Source: Clostridium sp. CAG:452
GTDB lineage: Bacteria; Bacillota; Clostridia; TANB77; CAG-508
Reading direction: 5' to 3'
NCBI GenBank assembly: GCA_000434035.1
Contig: FR893523.1
Coordinates: forward strand, 50,430 to 71,500
DNA length: 21,071 nt
The notes below the pieces were generated by a model, which saw only the letters and a list, made by a program, of their open reading frames with translations, was not told where the DNA came from and searched no databases. How positions within the stretch are numbered: position 1 is the first letter of the stretch; the number at the start of each line of letters is the position of its first letter. The position numbers were made by a program, and so were the translations under genes. Positions 1 to 7,816 of the stretch are shown in pieces.

Positions 1-363
1 AAATTAATGGACAGAGCTTTTGAAGGGATAGGAATAAAAAGAGAAGAGGTATATATAGCAAACATAGTAAAGTGTAGGCCTCCAAATAATAGAAATCCAG
101 AATACGAAGAAGCAGATGCCTGCAAAGAATATTTAGGAAGTCAAATTAATCTAGTAAAACCAGAAATAATTATACTATTAGGAAGTGTGGCACTAAAAAA
201 TATATTAGGCAAAGAATATGGAATAACATCAAGCAGAGGAAAATGGTTTGAAAAAGACGGAATAAAATGTTTACCAACATTTCATCCAGCAGCATTATTA
301 AGAGATGAAACAAAAAAAATAGATTTCTGGAACGATTTAAAAAAAGTAAAACAGTTGAGTTGA
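1..363 (+). CDS. Uracil-DNA glycosylase, family 4 (partial, 5' end outside window)
   Basis: This is the C-terminal ~120 residues of a family-4 (thermophile-type, Fe-S) uracil-DNA glycosylase, which removes uracil from DNA in base-excision repair. The frame is open at the left edge, so the ATG at 7 is probably an internal Met. Visible hallmarks are the segment YIANIVKCRPPNNRNP, which carries one of the cluster cysteines and the typical 'N.VKCRPP.NR.P' signature, a second Cys in EADACKEYL, the GSVALKNILG loop, and the HPAALLR motif near the C-terminus that carries the DNA-binding/catalytic His. Family members are about 190-200 residues long, so roughly 70-80 N-terminal residues lie outside. A strong hairpin follows 20 nt after the stop. 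The family assignment is firm; the N-terminus cannot be judged. Confidence 0.88.
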   Translation, partial: KLMDRAFEGIGIKREEVYIANIVKCRPPNNRNPEYEEADACKEYLGSQINLVKPEIIILLGSVALKNILGKEYGITSSRGKWFEKDGIKCLPTFHPAALLRDETKKIDFWNDLKKVKQLS

Positions 364-382
364 TATGAAAAAATAACGTATT

Positions 383-413
383 GGGGAAAAAGGGGTCAGA
401 CCCCTTTTTCCCC
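383..413. terminator. 15-bp perfect palindromic hairpin (GGGGTCAGACCCC type)
   Basis: GGGGAAAAAGGGGTC at 383-397 pairs perfectly with GACCCCTTTTTCCCC at 399-413, with a single base between the arms. It lies between the convergent glycosylase and HExxH genes, so it can end transcription from both sides. The core AAAAAGGGGTCAG recurs at 10545-10575, so this is also a copy of a dispersed palindromic repeat. Confidence 0.75.
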
Positions 414-419
414 ATTTTG

Positions 420-1547
420 TTAATATAAATTATTAATTGTATCTCTAGATTTATTAAATCCAAATAATTTTTTTATTTTTACAAAGAAAGTAGAAACAAA
501 AGATAAAGCGTGTTTTGTATTATCAACTAAAACTAAACTATTTTCTGATGTTTCAAATAAGTTTATTTCACCAAATTGCTCTATTTGTTCTTTCTTTTTC
601 TCAAGGCTTTCCATTATTTTGCGGTAGAATTCATTGTAAAAAGTGTAGTTCTCATTAGAGCCCATTATATTTTTAAAATTATACAATTTATTTTTATATT
701 CTTTTACATCTTCTAAATTTCTAATATTATTAAATTCAGAAATAAAGCAACTTTCAATAATTAAGTTTTGAGTTTTAAAGAATATAGAAGTTATACTATC
801 CTTTTTTGAAGCAATTAGTTTATTTAATAATTTGATTTCACTTACTTTATTAGCATATTGAAGTTCACTTGCAAAATAGTTTAAGTCATTCTCATAAGCT
901 AGAAGTAAATCTATATTTTTAACAATTGTGTTATAAGCCCTTTTATTAGATTTTAAAATAAAAGTATTTTTAAAAACGTCATTACTGTTTAAAGTACTAT
1001 GAAAAAGTGGATATGTACCTGTAAAATAAGCCATCTGGTTAACTAAAGCACATTCTAAAGGATAATAATTTGGACTGATTGTGTTCAATGAAACATTGTA
1101 ATAAGTTTCTGAAGTAGAAGGACACATATTAGCTTCTGAAGCCATTAATTGAACAGCGGCCTCATTAATGCCAAGACCAGAATTAAAAGTGCAATTATAT
1201 AAGCCCATTTTAACTAAATTATTATTTGCATCTCTAAATTCTTGAATATAATGTATACATTCATGCATTGCAAGCTTTGCCATTTCGTCCAAATCATATT
1301 CCTTGTTAAAATAAATAGAATTATTTTTATAAAAATATTTTGCACCTGCTGAATCTTCTGGCATTTTTGCAATATACATATTAATTCTAGAAAGAGACGT
1401 AAATAACTCGCTTTTATTTAAGTTGTGCTCAGGAAAAGCGAGGCATAGTTTACTTGCTATACTAATTGCAATCGTATTAACTTTTAAGGTATCTAATTGT
1501 TCTACAATTTCAATACCTTCTTTTTTTAGTCTAGAATTAGTGCTCAT
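420..1547 (-). CDS. Hypothetical protein with a HExxH (zinc-metallopeptidase-like) motif
   Basis: I do not recognise a named family. The 375-residue product has a HECIH motif at residues 95-99 inside a predicted helix (MAKLAMHECIHYIQEF) and, 30 residues on, NEAAVQL with Glu129. This layout (HExxH plus a downstream Glu) is the zinc-binding pattern of gluzincin-type metallopeptidases, so a zinc peptidase fold is a reasonable inference, not a demonstrated function. No signal peptide is visible. The C-terminal part (about 190-320) is helical and charged, and a short hydrophobic/basic stretch near residues 345-362 (ALSFVSTFFVKIKKLF) could touch the membrane. The ATG at 1547 is preceded by AAAGGAG at a good distance. 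The gene is monocistronic and faces the glycosylase gene. Confidence 0.7.
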   Translation of the reverse strand: MSTNSRLKKEGIEIVEQLDTLKVNTIAISIASKLCLAFPEHNLNKSELFTSLSRINMYIAKMPEDSAGAKYFYKNNSIYFNKEYDLDEMAKLAMHECIHYIQEFRDANNNLVKMGLYNCTFNSGLGINEAAVQLMASEANMCPSTSETYYNVSLNTISPNYYPLECALVNQMAYFTGTYPLFHSTLNSNDVFKNTFILKSNKRAYNTIVKNIDLLLAYENDLNYFASELQYANKVSEIKLLNKLIASKKDSITSIFFKTQNLIIESCFISEFNNIRNLEDVKEYKNKLYNFKNIMGSNENYTFYNEFYRKIMESLEKKKEQIEQFGEINLFETSENSLVLVDNTKHALSFVSTFFVKIKKLFGFNKSRDTINNLY

Positions 1548-1580
1548 TCGTAACTCCTTTTAAATCTTTGGTACACAAAT

Positions 1581-1586
1581 ATTATA
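1581..1586 (-). promoter_or_regulatory. Possible extended -10 promoter of the HExxH gene
   Basis: On the minus strand TATAAT is preceded by TG one base upstream (TGTTATAAT), an extended -10 pattern, about 35 nt before the start codon. No convincing -35 box is seen at 17 nt, so this is a weak call. Confidence 0.35.
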
Positions 1587-1664
1587 TAACATAAAGAATG
1601 AAAAAATATTTCAAAACCATTAAACTTATATTACAAATTTGTTACATCTGATTTTAAATATATA

Positions 1665-1693
1665 TTGAAAAATTTTATTTATATTGATAAAAT
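1665..1693 (+). promoter_or_regulatory. Putative sigma-A promoter of purD
   Basis: TTGAAA (1665-1670), 17-nt spacer, TAAAAT (1688-1693) with an upstream TG one base before the -10. If used, the transcript would carry a ~255-nt leader containing the repeats at 1709-1918 before purD. Confidence 0.5.
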
Positions 1694-1708
1694 ATGAATA
1701 ATTAAATA

Positions 1709-1825
1709 GACAAATTGGAATTTGTTTAATTGATGTGGGAGATGTGATTTATTGCAAACGTTGTAGGGGTCGCACTCCTGGGCGACCCAAAGACATCGAA
1801 GGCTTTGCAATAGCTGTAGGGGGAG
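1709..1825 (+). repeat. Dispersed palindromic repeat, copy A (GTAGGGGTCG element)
   Basis: Bases 1709-1812 align without gaps to 19733-19836, with about 9 differences in 104 positions by eye. The element starts with a small palindrome (CAAATTGGAATTTG), continues to TTGCAA-N4-TGTAGGGGTCG, and holds a hairpin GGGTCGC (1767-1773)/GCGACCC (1782-1788). A second degenerate unit TTGCAA-N4-TGTAGGGGG begins at 1805 in the same orientation. Short reading frames on the minus strand of both copies translate similarly only because the DNA is repeated. It resembles the noncoding REP/MITE-like repeats common in clostridial genomes. Confidence 0.8.
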
Positions 1826-1850
1826 GACCCTGTGTTCGCAAAAAAAGGGT

Positions 1851-1918
1851 GAATTCAGGACAGTCCCCAAAATCCCCAGGTTTGGTGATTTTGAGGGACA
1901 GTCCCTAGAATTCCCCTC
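1851..1918. repeat. Imperfect inverted repeat with GGGACAGTCCC palindromes (REP-like)
   Basis: GAATTCaGGACAGTCCCC-AAAATC on the left is mirrored by GATTTT-GAGGGACAGTCCCTaGAATTC on the right, giving an imperfect ~27-bp inverted repeat. GGGACWGTCCC cores of this kind are, from general knowledge, typical of REP-type elements spread by single-stranded (Y1/RAYT-like) transposases. No transposase is present here. It sits 39 bp before the purD start, so it would be in the purD leader. Confidence 0.65.
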
Positions 1919-1956
1919 ACACAAAATCCAATCTGTAAAATTAGGAGGAATCCAAA

Positions 1957-3258
1957 ATGGAAAAATGTTTATTACTAGGTAATGGTGGAAGAGAAGCTGT
2001 GCTAGCAGAATATATTAGCAAAGGCTATAGTTTGTATACAGTATGCCCTTATGAGAATCCAAGCATTATAGAAATGGTAAATAAATCAGGAGGTAAATAT
2101 ATTGTAGCAGATCCATTTAACAAAGAGATAGTTTCAGACTTTATAAAAGAAAATAATATTGAAGTATGTTTAATAAGTAGTGATAATTTATTACAAGACG
2201 GATTAATAGATGTTGCAAGAGAATTAGGATTAAAAACATTTGGACCAACATCAAAGGGGGCTAAAATAGAATGGAGCAAAACTTATGCGCTAGATATAGT
2301 AGAAAAATTAGCTCCACAAATGATAATAAAAAACTATAATATAACAAGCATAGAAGAATTAAAAAATATAATAAATTCATATAATGATGATAGCTTTGTT
2401 GTAAAACCAGAAGGACTTACAGGAGGGAAAGGAGTAAAAGTTGGAGGAATACATTTTAAGGGGAAAGACGAAGGGCTTGAGTATGCAAAAAGCTGTTTAG
2501 AAATAAGTGGAAATGTAATTATTCAAGACAAAATAGAAGGAAGAGAATTCACTGTAATGGCATTAACAGATGGAGAAAATATTGTAGTTACTCCAACAAC
2601 ATTTGACTATCCATATAGATTTAATGAAGATAAGGGACCAGGAACAGGTGGAATGGGTTGCCTAAGTTTTGAAAATGGAATGTTACCATTTTTAGAACAA
2701 AAAGACATAGACGAATGTAGCAATTTAATAAAAGAAACATTAAAATATATAAATAAAGATAATTTAGAATTTAATGGAGTTATATATGGAGGATTCTTTA
2801 AAACAAAAAATGGAATTAAATTTATAGAATTCAATTCTAGATTTGGGGATCCAGAAGCACTAAATGTTTTAAATTCATTAGAAACTCCATTTACAGATGT
2901 AATGAAGAATATATTTAACAAAACACTAAGCACAGAAAACTGCAAATTCAAAAAAGAATGTACTTTTACAGTATACATAGTTACAAAAGAATATGCAGTA
3001 GAAAGTAGAAAAGAACCTTTGATATTTACAATAAGTAGAGAAGCAATAGAAAAACAAGGAGTAAAAATATATTTTGCAAACACTAAGCATTTAGAAGGTA
3101 ATAAATATTCATCAGTAAGCAATTCTAGATTATTTGGTTTAACAACATCAGCAAAATCTTTACAAGAAGCAAAGGAAAAAGTATATAATGCAATAAAAGG
3201 AAACATAGATGAGAAATTAGATTATAGAACAGATATAGGAAATATATATGAACACTAA
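1957..3258 (+). CDS. purD: Phosphoribosylamine--glycine ligase (GAR synthetase), divergent form
   Basis: An ATP-grasp ligase joining phosphoribosylamine and glycine in purine synthesis; its product is the substrate of PurN, also encoded here. The 433-residue length fits PurD. The N-domain starts LLLGNGGREA (canonical GGREH), the ATP-grasp core has VVKPEGLTGGKGVKVGG (149-163), KGPGTGGMG (226-234) and the metal-binding FIEFNSRFGDPEA (289-301). Several usual PurD motifs are altered: the GPEAPL segment reads ISSDNLL (73-79) and the DHKR segment before GPGTGGMG reads FDYPYRF. The LTGGKGVKV form resembles archaeal PurD more than Bacillus PurD, from memory. The ATG is preceded by TAGGAGGAA. A paralogous ATP-grasp function is possible, but overall collinearity and purF/purN nearby favour PurD. 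Confidence 0.85.
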   Translation: MEKCLLLGNGGREAVLAEYISKGYSLYTVCPYENPSIIEMVNKSGGKYIVADPFNKEIVSDFIKENNIEVCLISSDNLLQDGLIDVARELGLKTFGPTSKGAKIEWSKTYALDIVEKLAPQMIIKNYNITSIEELKNIINSYNDDSFVVKPEGLTGGKGVKVGGIHFKGKDEGLEYAKSCLEISGNVIIQDKIEGREFTVMALTDGENIVVTPTTFDYPYRFNEDKGPGTGGMGCLSFENGMLPFLEQKDIDECSNLIKETLKYINKDNLEFNGVIYGGFFKTKNGIKFIEFNSRFGDPEALNVLNSLETPFTDVMKNIFNKTLSTENCKFKKECTFTVYIVTKEYAVESRKEPLIFTISREAIEKQGVKIYFANTKHLEGNKYSSVSNSRLFGLTTSAKSLQEAKEKVYNAIKGNIDEKLDYRTDIGNIYEH

Positions 3259-3281
3259 AAAGAGGCTTTAATAGCCTCTTT
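3259..3281. terminator. Bidirectional terminator hairpin after purD
   Basis: AAAGAGGCT (3259-3267), loop TTAAT, AGCCTCTTT (3273-3281). A perfect 9-bp stem with A/T flanks lies between the convergent purD stop and the stop of the minus-strand gene that ends at 3283. Confidence 0.8.
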
Positions 3282-3282
3282 G

Positions 3283-5136
3283 TTAATCCCAATCTGTTTT
3301 TTGTTTTGTTTGAACATTATCAGAAATTGTTTTAGAACTTGATAACACATACTCGTTTACATGTTCATCTATTTTTTCTACTGCATCAGCTTGCTTTGAT
3401 TTATAATTTATTGCAGAAAATAGTAATGGAGAAACAGTAATAATTTGTTCCTGCTGTAAAGGTTCTGGTTCAACATTCTCTACTTCTTTTACTACAGGTT
3501 CTTCAAAAGAATTATCTAAAGAAACATCAATTCTAGGTTTTTCAATAGAAGTTTCAGGTGAACTAAATAATTTTTCTTTACTAGGTTCTTCTTCAATTTC
3601 CAAATCTATTGTTGGTGTATTATTTTCCTTTACAAGACTTTGTTCGTCTTGATTATCTTGAATAGTAGGAATTTCTGGCTTGTTATCCATTTCTTTGCTC
3701 TGTTCTTTAACTTCGTCATTAGGTTTTGCTACCAATTCATATTCTTTTTTTACTTTGTCTTGCTTAATATGTTCAGCAGGCGATTCTTCTGGTTCTGTTG
3801 GCAAATCTTCTTGCAATTTCTTTGCAGAGTCAATGTTTTCTTCTTGTTTTTCCTCAGCTGTACTAGTTGAAACTTTTTCAACCTCAGTATCAGGGATTTC
3901 TTGCTTTTTTAGCTCAGGCAAATCAAGTTCTTGTTCTGCATCAGATTTAGATAATTTTATTTCTATGCCATCTTTTAAGTTTTCTTGATTTATTTCATTA
4001 AGTGAAGAATTTGTGTACTTGGTCTTTTCTGATTTTGCATAAACTGTATTTATACAAGAGTTGAAAAAACCATTAGAAATTGCTTTATCTGGCGGAAGCA
4101 ACAAATTAAAATAACTTATTATTGCATATCTTTTAATATCGTCCATTTCTTTAAACTCTTCATAAGAAAGTGATTTGTTATTTACATTTAAGCCAGGTGT
4201 TCTCAATTTGTTTAAATAGCTTGGTGAATAATCCAAATATGTGGCATTTAATATAAGTTCCTTGTATTTATCATTAAATTTAATAGAACTATTTTTATAT
4301 ACCCACTTAAACATTTCATTTACATTGTTTGGTTTTTGAGAAATAGCCAAAAGAGCAGTATATGCAGAAGCTTGTTTAGCTAAATCTGAATAGACCTTTT
4401 GTGACTGTTCTTCTTGTTTAGGCTCTTTAGCCAATTCTGTAGTTTCAAAAGTAGTTGAATTATTATTTTCTTTATGTTCTTCATCCCTAGAGATAGAATG
4501 TAAATATTCATCTGAGGTATATCTTTTAATGTCAGATTGATGTTTTATAAAATCATCTAATTCAAATTTATCATGTATAGAATACTTATTTTCCCATTGT
4601 TCACGTTCTCTTGCAAATTCTTCAAAGGTGCCAGTGTGTTTAGTAATTTCAACAAGATCTTTAAAAGCCATTTCTTGGTCAAAAGCATTTTCTCTTAAAT
4701 TTCTTTTGCTAGTCATGTGTTCATATTTTGACTGATACATTTTAAGAAATTTGTCTTTTGGATATTTTTCTTTCCAAGCATTAACTTTTTTCTCTAACGT
4801 TTTTAAATCATCAGTATCTCTAATTATTACATATAATTCTCTTAAAGCTTTACTCTGATTTTCAATCTTTTTATTCTCATTAAATTTAATTTGAGACTGA
4901 ATGTATTGGGTAACAGAAGAATAATATTCATTAAGTAAGTATTCAATCCTTTTTTTAAATTCAGGACTAGGATTATCTAATAATTTTTTATATTTATTTT
5001 TCCATGAAGCAATTCTGTAATCTAAAAGCTCAATATCTTGAAGTTGTACAGCTTCTGCAATAATTTGGCAAAGTTCAAAATATGCTTCATCTTCTAATTT
5101 TTTTAATTCTTCCTTTTCTGCTTTTGCATTTCCCAT
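3283..5136 (-). CDS. Hypothetical helical-repeat protein with a long acidic tail
   Basis: I do not recognise this 617-residue protein. It has no signal peptide or membrane segment. The N-terminal 200 residues contain three related helical units, each marked by a W-x-x-K-Y box: WKNKY at 45-49, WKEKY at 121-125 and WENKY at 181-185, preceded by I/V/E-rich helices and followed by another helix. Residues about 240-390 form a more globular segment (AYTALLAISQKPNNVNEM, then FKEMDDIKRYAIISYFNLLLPPDKA). Residues about 400-570 are a low-complexity Glu/Lys/Pro-rich stretch, probably disordered. The architecture suggests a cytoplasmic scaffold or interaction protein, which is inference. The start ATG at 5136 is preceded by AGGAGGG. 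It is divergent from ispG, and no partner gene shares its strand. Confidence 0.75.
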   Translation of the reverse strand: MGNAKAEKEELKKLEDEAYFELCQIIAEAVQLQDIELLDYRIASWKNKYKKLLDNPSPEFKKRIEYLLNEYYSSVTQYIQSQIKFNENKKIENQSKALRELYVIIRDTDDLKTLEKKVNAWKEKYPKDKFLKMYQSKYEHMTSKRNLRENAFDQEMAFKDLVEITKHTGTFEEFAREREQWENKYSIHDKFELDDFIKHQSDIKRYTSDEYLHSISRDEEHKENNNSTTFETTELAKEPKQEEQSQKVYSDLAKQASAYTALLAISQKPNNVNEMFKWVYKNSSIKFNDKYKELILNATYLDYSPSYLNKLRTPGLNVNNKSLSYEEFKEMDDIKRYAIISYFNLLLPPDKAISNGFFNSCINTVYAKSEKTKYTNSSLNEINQENLKDGIEIKLSKSDAEQELDLPELKKQEIPDTEVEKVSTSTAEEKQEENIDSAKKLQEDLPTEPEESPAEHIKQDKVKKEYELVAKPNDEVKEQSKEMDNKPEIPTIQDNQDEQSLVKENNTPTIDLEIEEEPSKEKLFSSPETSIEKPRIDVSLDNSFEEPVVKEVENVEPEPLQQEQIITVSPLLFSAINYKSKQADAVEKIDEHVNEYVLSSSKTISDNVQTKQKTDWD

Positions 5137-5169
5137 ACAATAGCCCTCCTAAAATTTATTCCAACAATA

Positions 5170-5198
5170 ATTATATCAAGATTTGCAAGAAAAGTAAA
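5170..5198 (-). promoter_or_regulatory. Putative promoter of the helical-repeat gene
   Basis: Reading the minus strand: TTTACT (5198-5193), 17-nt spacer, TATAAT (5175-5170), with TGA immediately before the -10 (extended -10). It lies 34-62 nt upstream of the ATG. Confidence 0.6.
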
Positions 5199-5231
5199 GA
5201 AAAGGTAATTTACAATTTTTATAACTTATTG

Positions 5232-5260
5232 TTTAAAAAATAGATAATCTATGATAGAAT
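5232..5260 (+). promoter_or_regulatory. Possible promoter of the ispG-tdk-ispH cluster
   Basis: TTTAAA (5232-5237), 17-nt spacer, TAGAAT (5255-5260) with an extended TG (5252-5253), about 32 nt upstream of the ispG ATG. The -35 match is weak; an overlapping TTGTTT at 5229 has a 20-nt spacer. Confidence 0.45.
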
Positions 5261-5292
5261 AACAAAGTAAAATAAAAATTAAGGGGATAACT

Positions 5293-6348
5293 ATGATAAC
5301 AAGAAATGAAACAAGAAAAATATTTGTAGGAGATGTACAAATAGGTGGACAAAATAAAGTAGTAATTCAATCAATGACAAATACAAAAACAAAAGATGTT
5401 AAGTCAACAGTGGAACAAATTTTAAAATTAGAAGAAGCTGGTTGTGAGATTATAAGAGTTGCATGCTTAGACGAAGAAGATGCAAAAGCAATAAAAGAAA
5501 TAAAAAGTAAAATACATATACCAATTGTTTCTGATATACATTTTGATTATAGAATAGCACTAGAAGCAGCAAAAGCAGGAGTAGATAAAATAAGAATAAA
5601 TCCAGGAAATATTGGAAGCGTAGATAGAGTAAAAGCTGTAGTAGATGCTTGTAAAGAAAGAAAAATTCCAATTAGAATAGGTGTAAACAGTGGATCACTT
5701 CCAAAAGATATTTTACAAAGAGATGGAAAACCAACAGCAAAAGGAATGGTAGAAGCAGGGTTAAGACATATAAAAATATTAGAAGACTTAGATTTTTATG
5801 ATATGGCATTATCATTAAAAGCATCATCATTAGACTTGTGCATAGAAAGTTATAAAGAAGCTGCAAATACAATAAATTATCCATTACATCTAGGAGTAAC
5901 ACATGCGGGAACAGAGTTTAGTGGAACTGTAAGCTCAAGTATAGGACTTGGAATTTTGTTAAGAGAAGGTATTGGAGATACAATGAGGGTATCATTATCA
6001 GCAGATCCTGTTAAAGAAATAAAAGTTGCCAAAGAAATATTAAAAGATTGCAATTTATATAAAAATGCACCAACACTTATAGCGTGCCCAACATGTGGAA
6101 GAATTCAATATGATTTAATACCAATAGCAAATGAAATAGAAGAATTTTTACAAACTATAAAAGCTCCTATTACAGTAGCTGTAATGGGTTGCGGAGTAAA
6201 TGGACCAAATGAAGCAAGACACGCAGATATAGGAATTGCCGGAGGAATTAAAGAAGGACTTTTATTTAAAAAAGGTGAGATAATTAGAAAAGTAAAACAA
6301 GAAGATATAGTAAAAGTACTAAAAGAAGAAATTTTAAAAATGATATAA
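5293..6348 (+). CDS. ispG: 4-hydroxy-3-methylbut-2-en-1-yl diphosphate synthase
   Basis: IspG (GcpE) carries out the penultimate step of the MEP isoprenoid pathway, reducing MEcPP to HMBPP with a [4Fe-4S] cluster. The 351-residue product has the normal bacterial length. The N-terminal TIM barrel includes VQIGGQNKVVIQSMTNT, SDIHFDYRIAL and the INPGN segment (102-106). The C-terminal cluster domain shows ACPTCGR with Cys265 and Cys268, then MGCGVNGPNEA with Cys300 and Glu307, the expected cluster ligands. The ATG follows AAGGGG. tdk starts within 15 nt of the stop, and ispH, the next enzyme of the pathway, follows tdk, so the three genes are probably one operon. Confidence 0.96.
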   Translation: MITRNETRKIFVGDVQIGGQNKVVIQSMTNTKTKDVKSTVEQILKLEEAGCEIIRVACLDEEDAKAIKEIKSKIHIPIVSDIHFDYRIALEAAKAGVDKIRINPGNIGSVDRVKAVVDACKERKIPIRIGVNSGSLPKDILQRDGKPTAKGMVEAGLRHIKILEDLDFYDMALSLKASSLDLCIESYKEAANTINYPLHLGVTHAGTEFSGTVSSSIGLGILLREGIGDTMRVSLSADPVKEIKVAKEILKDCNLYKNAPTLIACPTCGRIQYDLIPIANEIEEFLQTIKAPITVAVMGCGVNGPNEARHADIGIAGGIKEGLLFKKGEIIRKVKQEDIVKVLKEEILKMI

Positions 6349-6361
6349 ACAGGTGATAAAA

Positions 6362-6907
6362 GTGGGAGATATAAATGTTTACACAGGACCAATGAAATGT
6401 GGGAAAACTCAAAAGATATTAGATGAAGCTAAAAGACAACAAATAGCGGGAAAAAACGTAAAAATATTTAAACCAACTATAGATAATAGATTTTCAGAGC
6501 AAAGTGTTATCAGCAGAAATGGATATAAACAAAATGCAATTAATATTAATAGCATAGACGACATAAAAAATTATGATGCAGATGTATATGTAATTGATGA
6601 ATTTCAATTTTTAAAAGGAGATTTAGATGAACTATATAAACTTACCAAAAAAGGAAAAAAGTTTTTTATAGCTGGTTTAAATCTAACATCAGAAAGAAAG
6701 ACTTTTGGACCAATGGGAGATTTATTGTGTATGTCTGATAATGTTCAAATGTTAACATCTGTATGCGAAAATTGCAGAAGTGAAGAAGCTATTTTTACAT
6801 ATTTTAAGGGAAAACAAAAAAATGGAGATATACTAGTAGGAGACGAAGGACTATATATTCCTGTATGTAGAAAATGCTACGAAAAATTAATGAACGAAAA
6901 TAATTAA
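6362..6907 (+). CDS. tdk: Thymidine kinase (type II)
   Basis: Tdk phosphorylates thymidine to dTMP for nucleotide salvage. Seen here: P-loop GPMKCGKT near the N-terminus, DEFQFL (Walker B-like, with catalytic Glu), the lasso/substrate segment GLNLTSERKTFGPMGDLL, and a structural zinc site formed by CENC and CRKC near the C-terminus. I chose the GTG at 6362 because AGGTGAT at 6351-6357 lies at a suitable distance before it. A GTG at 6353 is in frame but overlaps that Shine-Dalgarno sequence. The gene sits between ispG and ispH with very short gaps and is presumably cotranscribed, although its pathway is unrelated to theirs. Confidence 0.92.
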   Translation: MGDINVYTGPMKCGKTQKILDEAKRQQIAGKNVKIFKPTIDNRFSEQSVISRNGYKQNAININSIDDIKNYDADVYVIDEFQFLKGDLDELYKLTKKGKKFFIAGLNLTSERKTFGPMGDLLCMSDNVQMLTSVCENCRSEEAIFTYFKGKQKNGDILVGDEGLYIPVCRKCYEKLMNENN

Positions 6908-6918
6908 AGGTGAAACAT

Positions 6919-7779
6919 ATGGAGATAATTGTTGGCAAAACAGCAGGGTTCTGTTATGGAGTTAAAAATGCTGTTGATAAAACAAAAGAGTTAGTACAAA
7001 AACAAAGAGAAACATATTGTTTAGGAGAACTAGTGCATAATAAACAGGTTACACAGGATTTGGAAGAACAAGGTCTTATAATTATTAATGATGTGGAAAA
7101 AGCAAAGAACAATGTAATAATAAGGTCACATGGTGTGCCAAAAGAAATATACAAAAAAGCTGAAGAGCTCAATTTAAAAGTAATAGACTTAACATGTCCA
7201 AATGTATTAAAAATACACAATATTGTAAAAGAGTATTCGGCAAAAGACTATTATATTTTTATAATAGGACAAAAAGATCATGCAGAAACAATAGGAACAG
7301 TGAGCTATTGTAGAAAAAATTCAACTATATTAGAAAAAGAAGAAGAAGATGTAGAAAAGGCAATAAAAAATTTTAAGGAATCTAATTTGAAAAAATTATT
7401 ACTAGTTTCTCAAACTACATTTAGTGTGGAGAAATTTAATAAAATTGTAAAAGCTGTGGAAGAAAATATAGATAAAAATATAGTCTTCGAAGTTAAGAAT
7501 ACAATTTGTAATGCTACAAGCATTAGACAAAAAGAAACCCAAGAAATAGCAAAACAAGTAGATTTAATGATTATAATTGGTGGAAAACATAGTTCAAACA
7601 CTACTAAATTATATGAGATCGCTAAAAAAGAATGTAAAAATTGCATACTTATAGAAACATCAGAAGAGCTAAATAAAAATAGACTTAAAAATATAAGTAA
7701 AATAGGAATTATGGCAGGTGCTTCAACCCCAAGCGAAAGTATAAATAACACTGTTGAAAAATTAAAAGAAATATGTTAG
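6919..7779 (+). CDS. ispH: 4-hydroxy-3-methylbut-2-enyl diphosphate reductase
   Basis: IspH (LytB) is the last MEP-pathway enzyme, converting HMBPP, the IspG product, to IPP and DMAPP with a [4Fe-4S] cluster. The cluster cysteines are visible: Cys12 in AGFCYGVK, Cys93 in LTCPNV, Cys197 in TICNAT. Substrate-binding residues are His40 (ELVH), His71 (SHGVP), His121 and Glu123 (QKDHAET), and the SQTT segment. The ATG at 6919 is preceded by AAAGGTG; the in-frame GTG at 6910 overlaps that site and is rejected as start. The length of 286 residues is standard. There is no fused ribosomal-S1-type domain, unlike in many clostridia. Confidence 0.95.
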   Translation: MEIIVGKTAGFCYGVKNAVDKTKELVQKQRETYCLGELVHNKQVTQDLEEQGLIIINDVEKAKNNVIIRSHGVPKEIYKKAEELNLKVIDLTCPNVLKIHNIVKEYSAKDYYIFIIGQKDHAETIGTVSYCRKNSTILEKEEEDVEKAIKNFKESNLKKLLLVSQTTFSVEKFNKIVKAVEENIDKNIVFEVKNTICNATSIRQKETQEIAKQVDLMIIIGGKHSSNTTKLYEIAKKECKNCILIETSEELNKNRLKNISKIGIMAGASTPSESINNTVEKLKEIC

Positions 7780-7816
7780 AATTATAGTGGATTAATTTTA
7801 AAGAAGGGGATATTGC

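Noticed and set aside
1679..1924. Minus-strand reading frame whose peptide resembles one at 19718-19912 (LQSLRCL, ECDPY, CNKSHL)
   Set aside because: The similarity comes from the shared noncoding repeat DNA. There is no ribosome binding site, and both frames run through hairpins.
5450..5902. Leu/Phe-rich minus-strand frames opposite ispG, and similar ones opposite ftsH, rplI and purD
   Set aside because: These are shadows produced by AT-rich coding sequence on the other strand; none has a ribosome binding site or recognisable domain.
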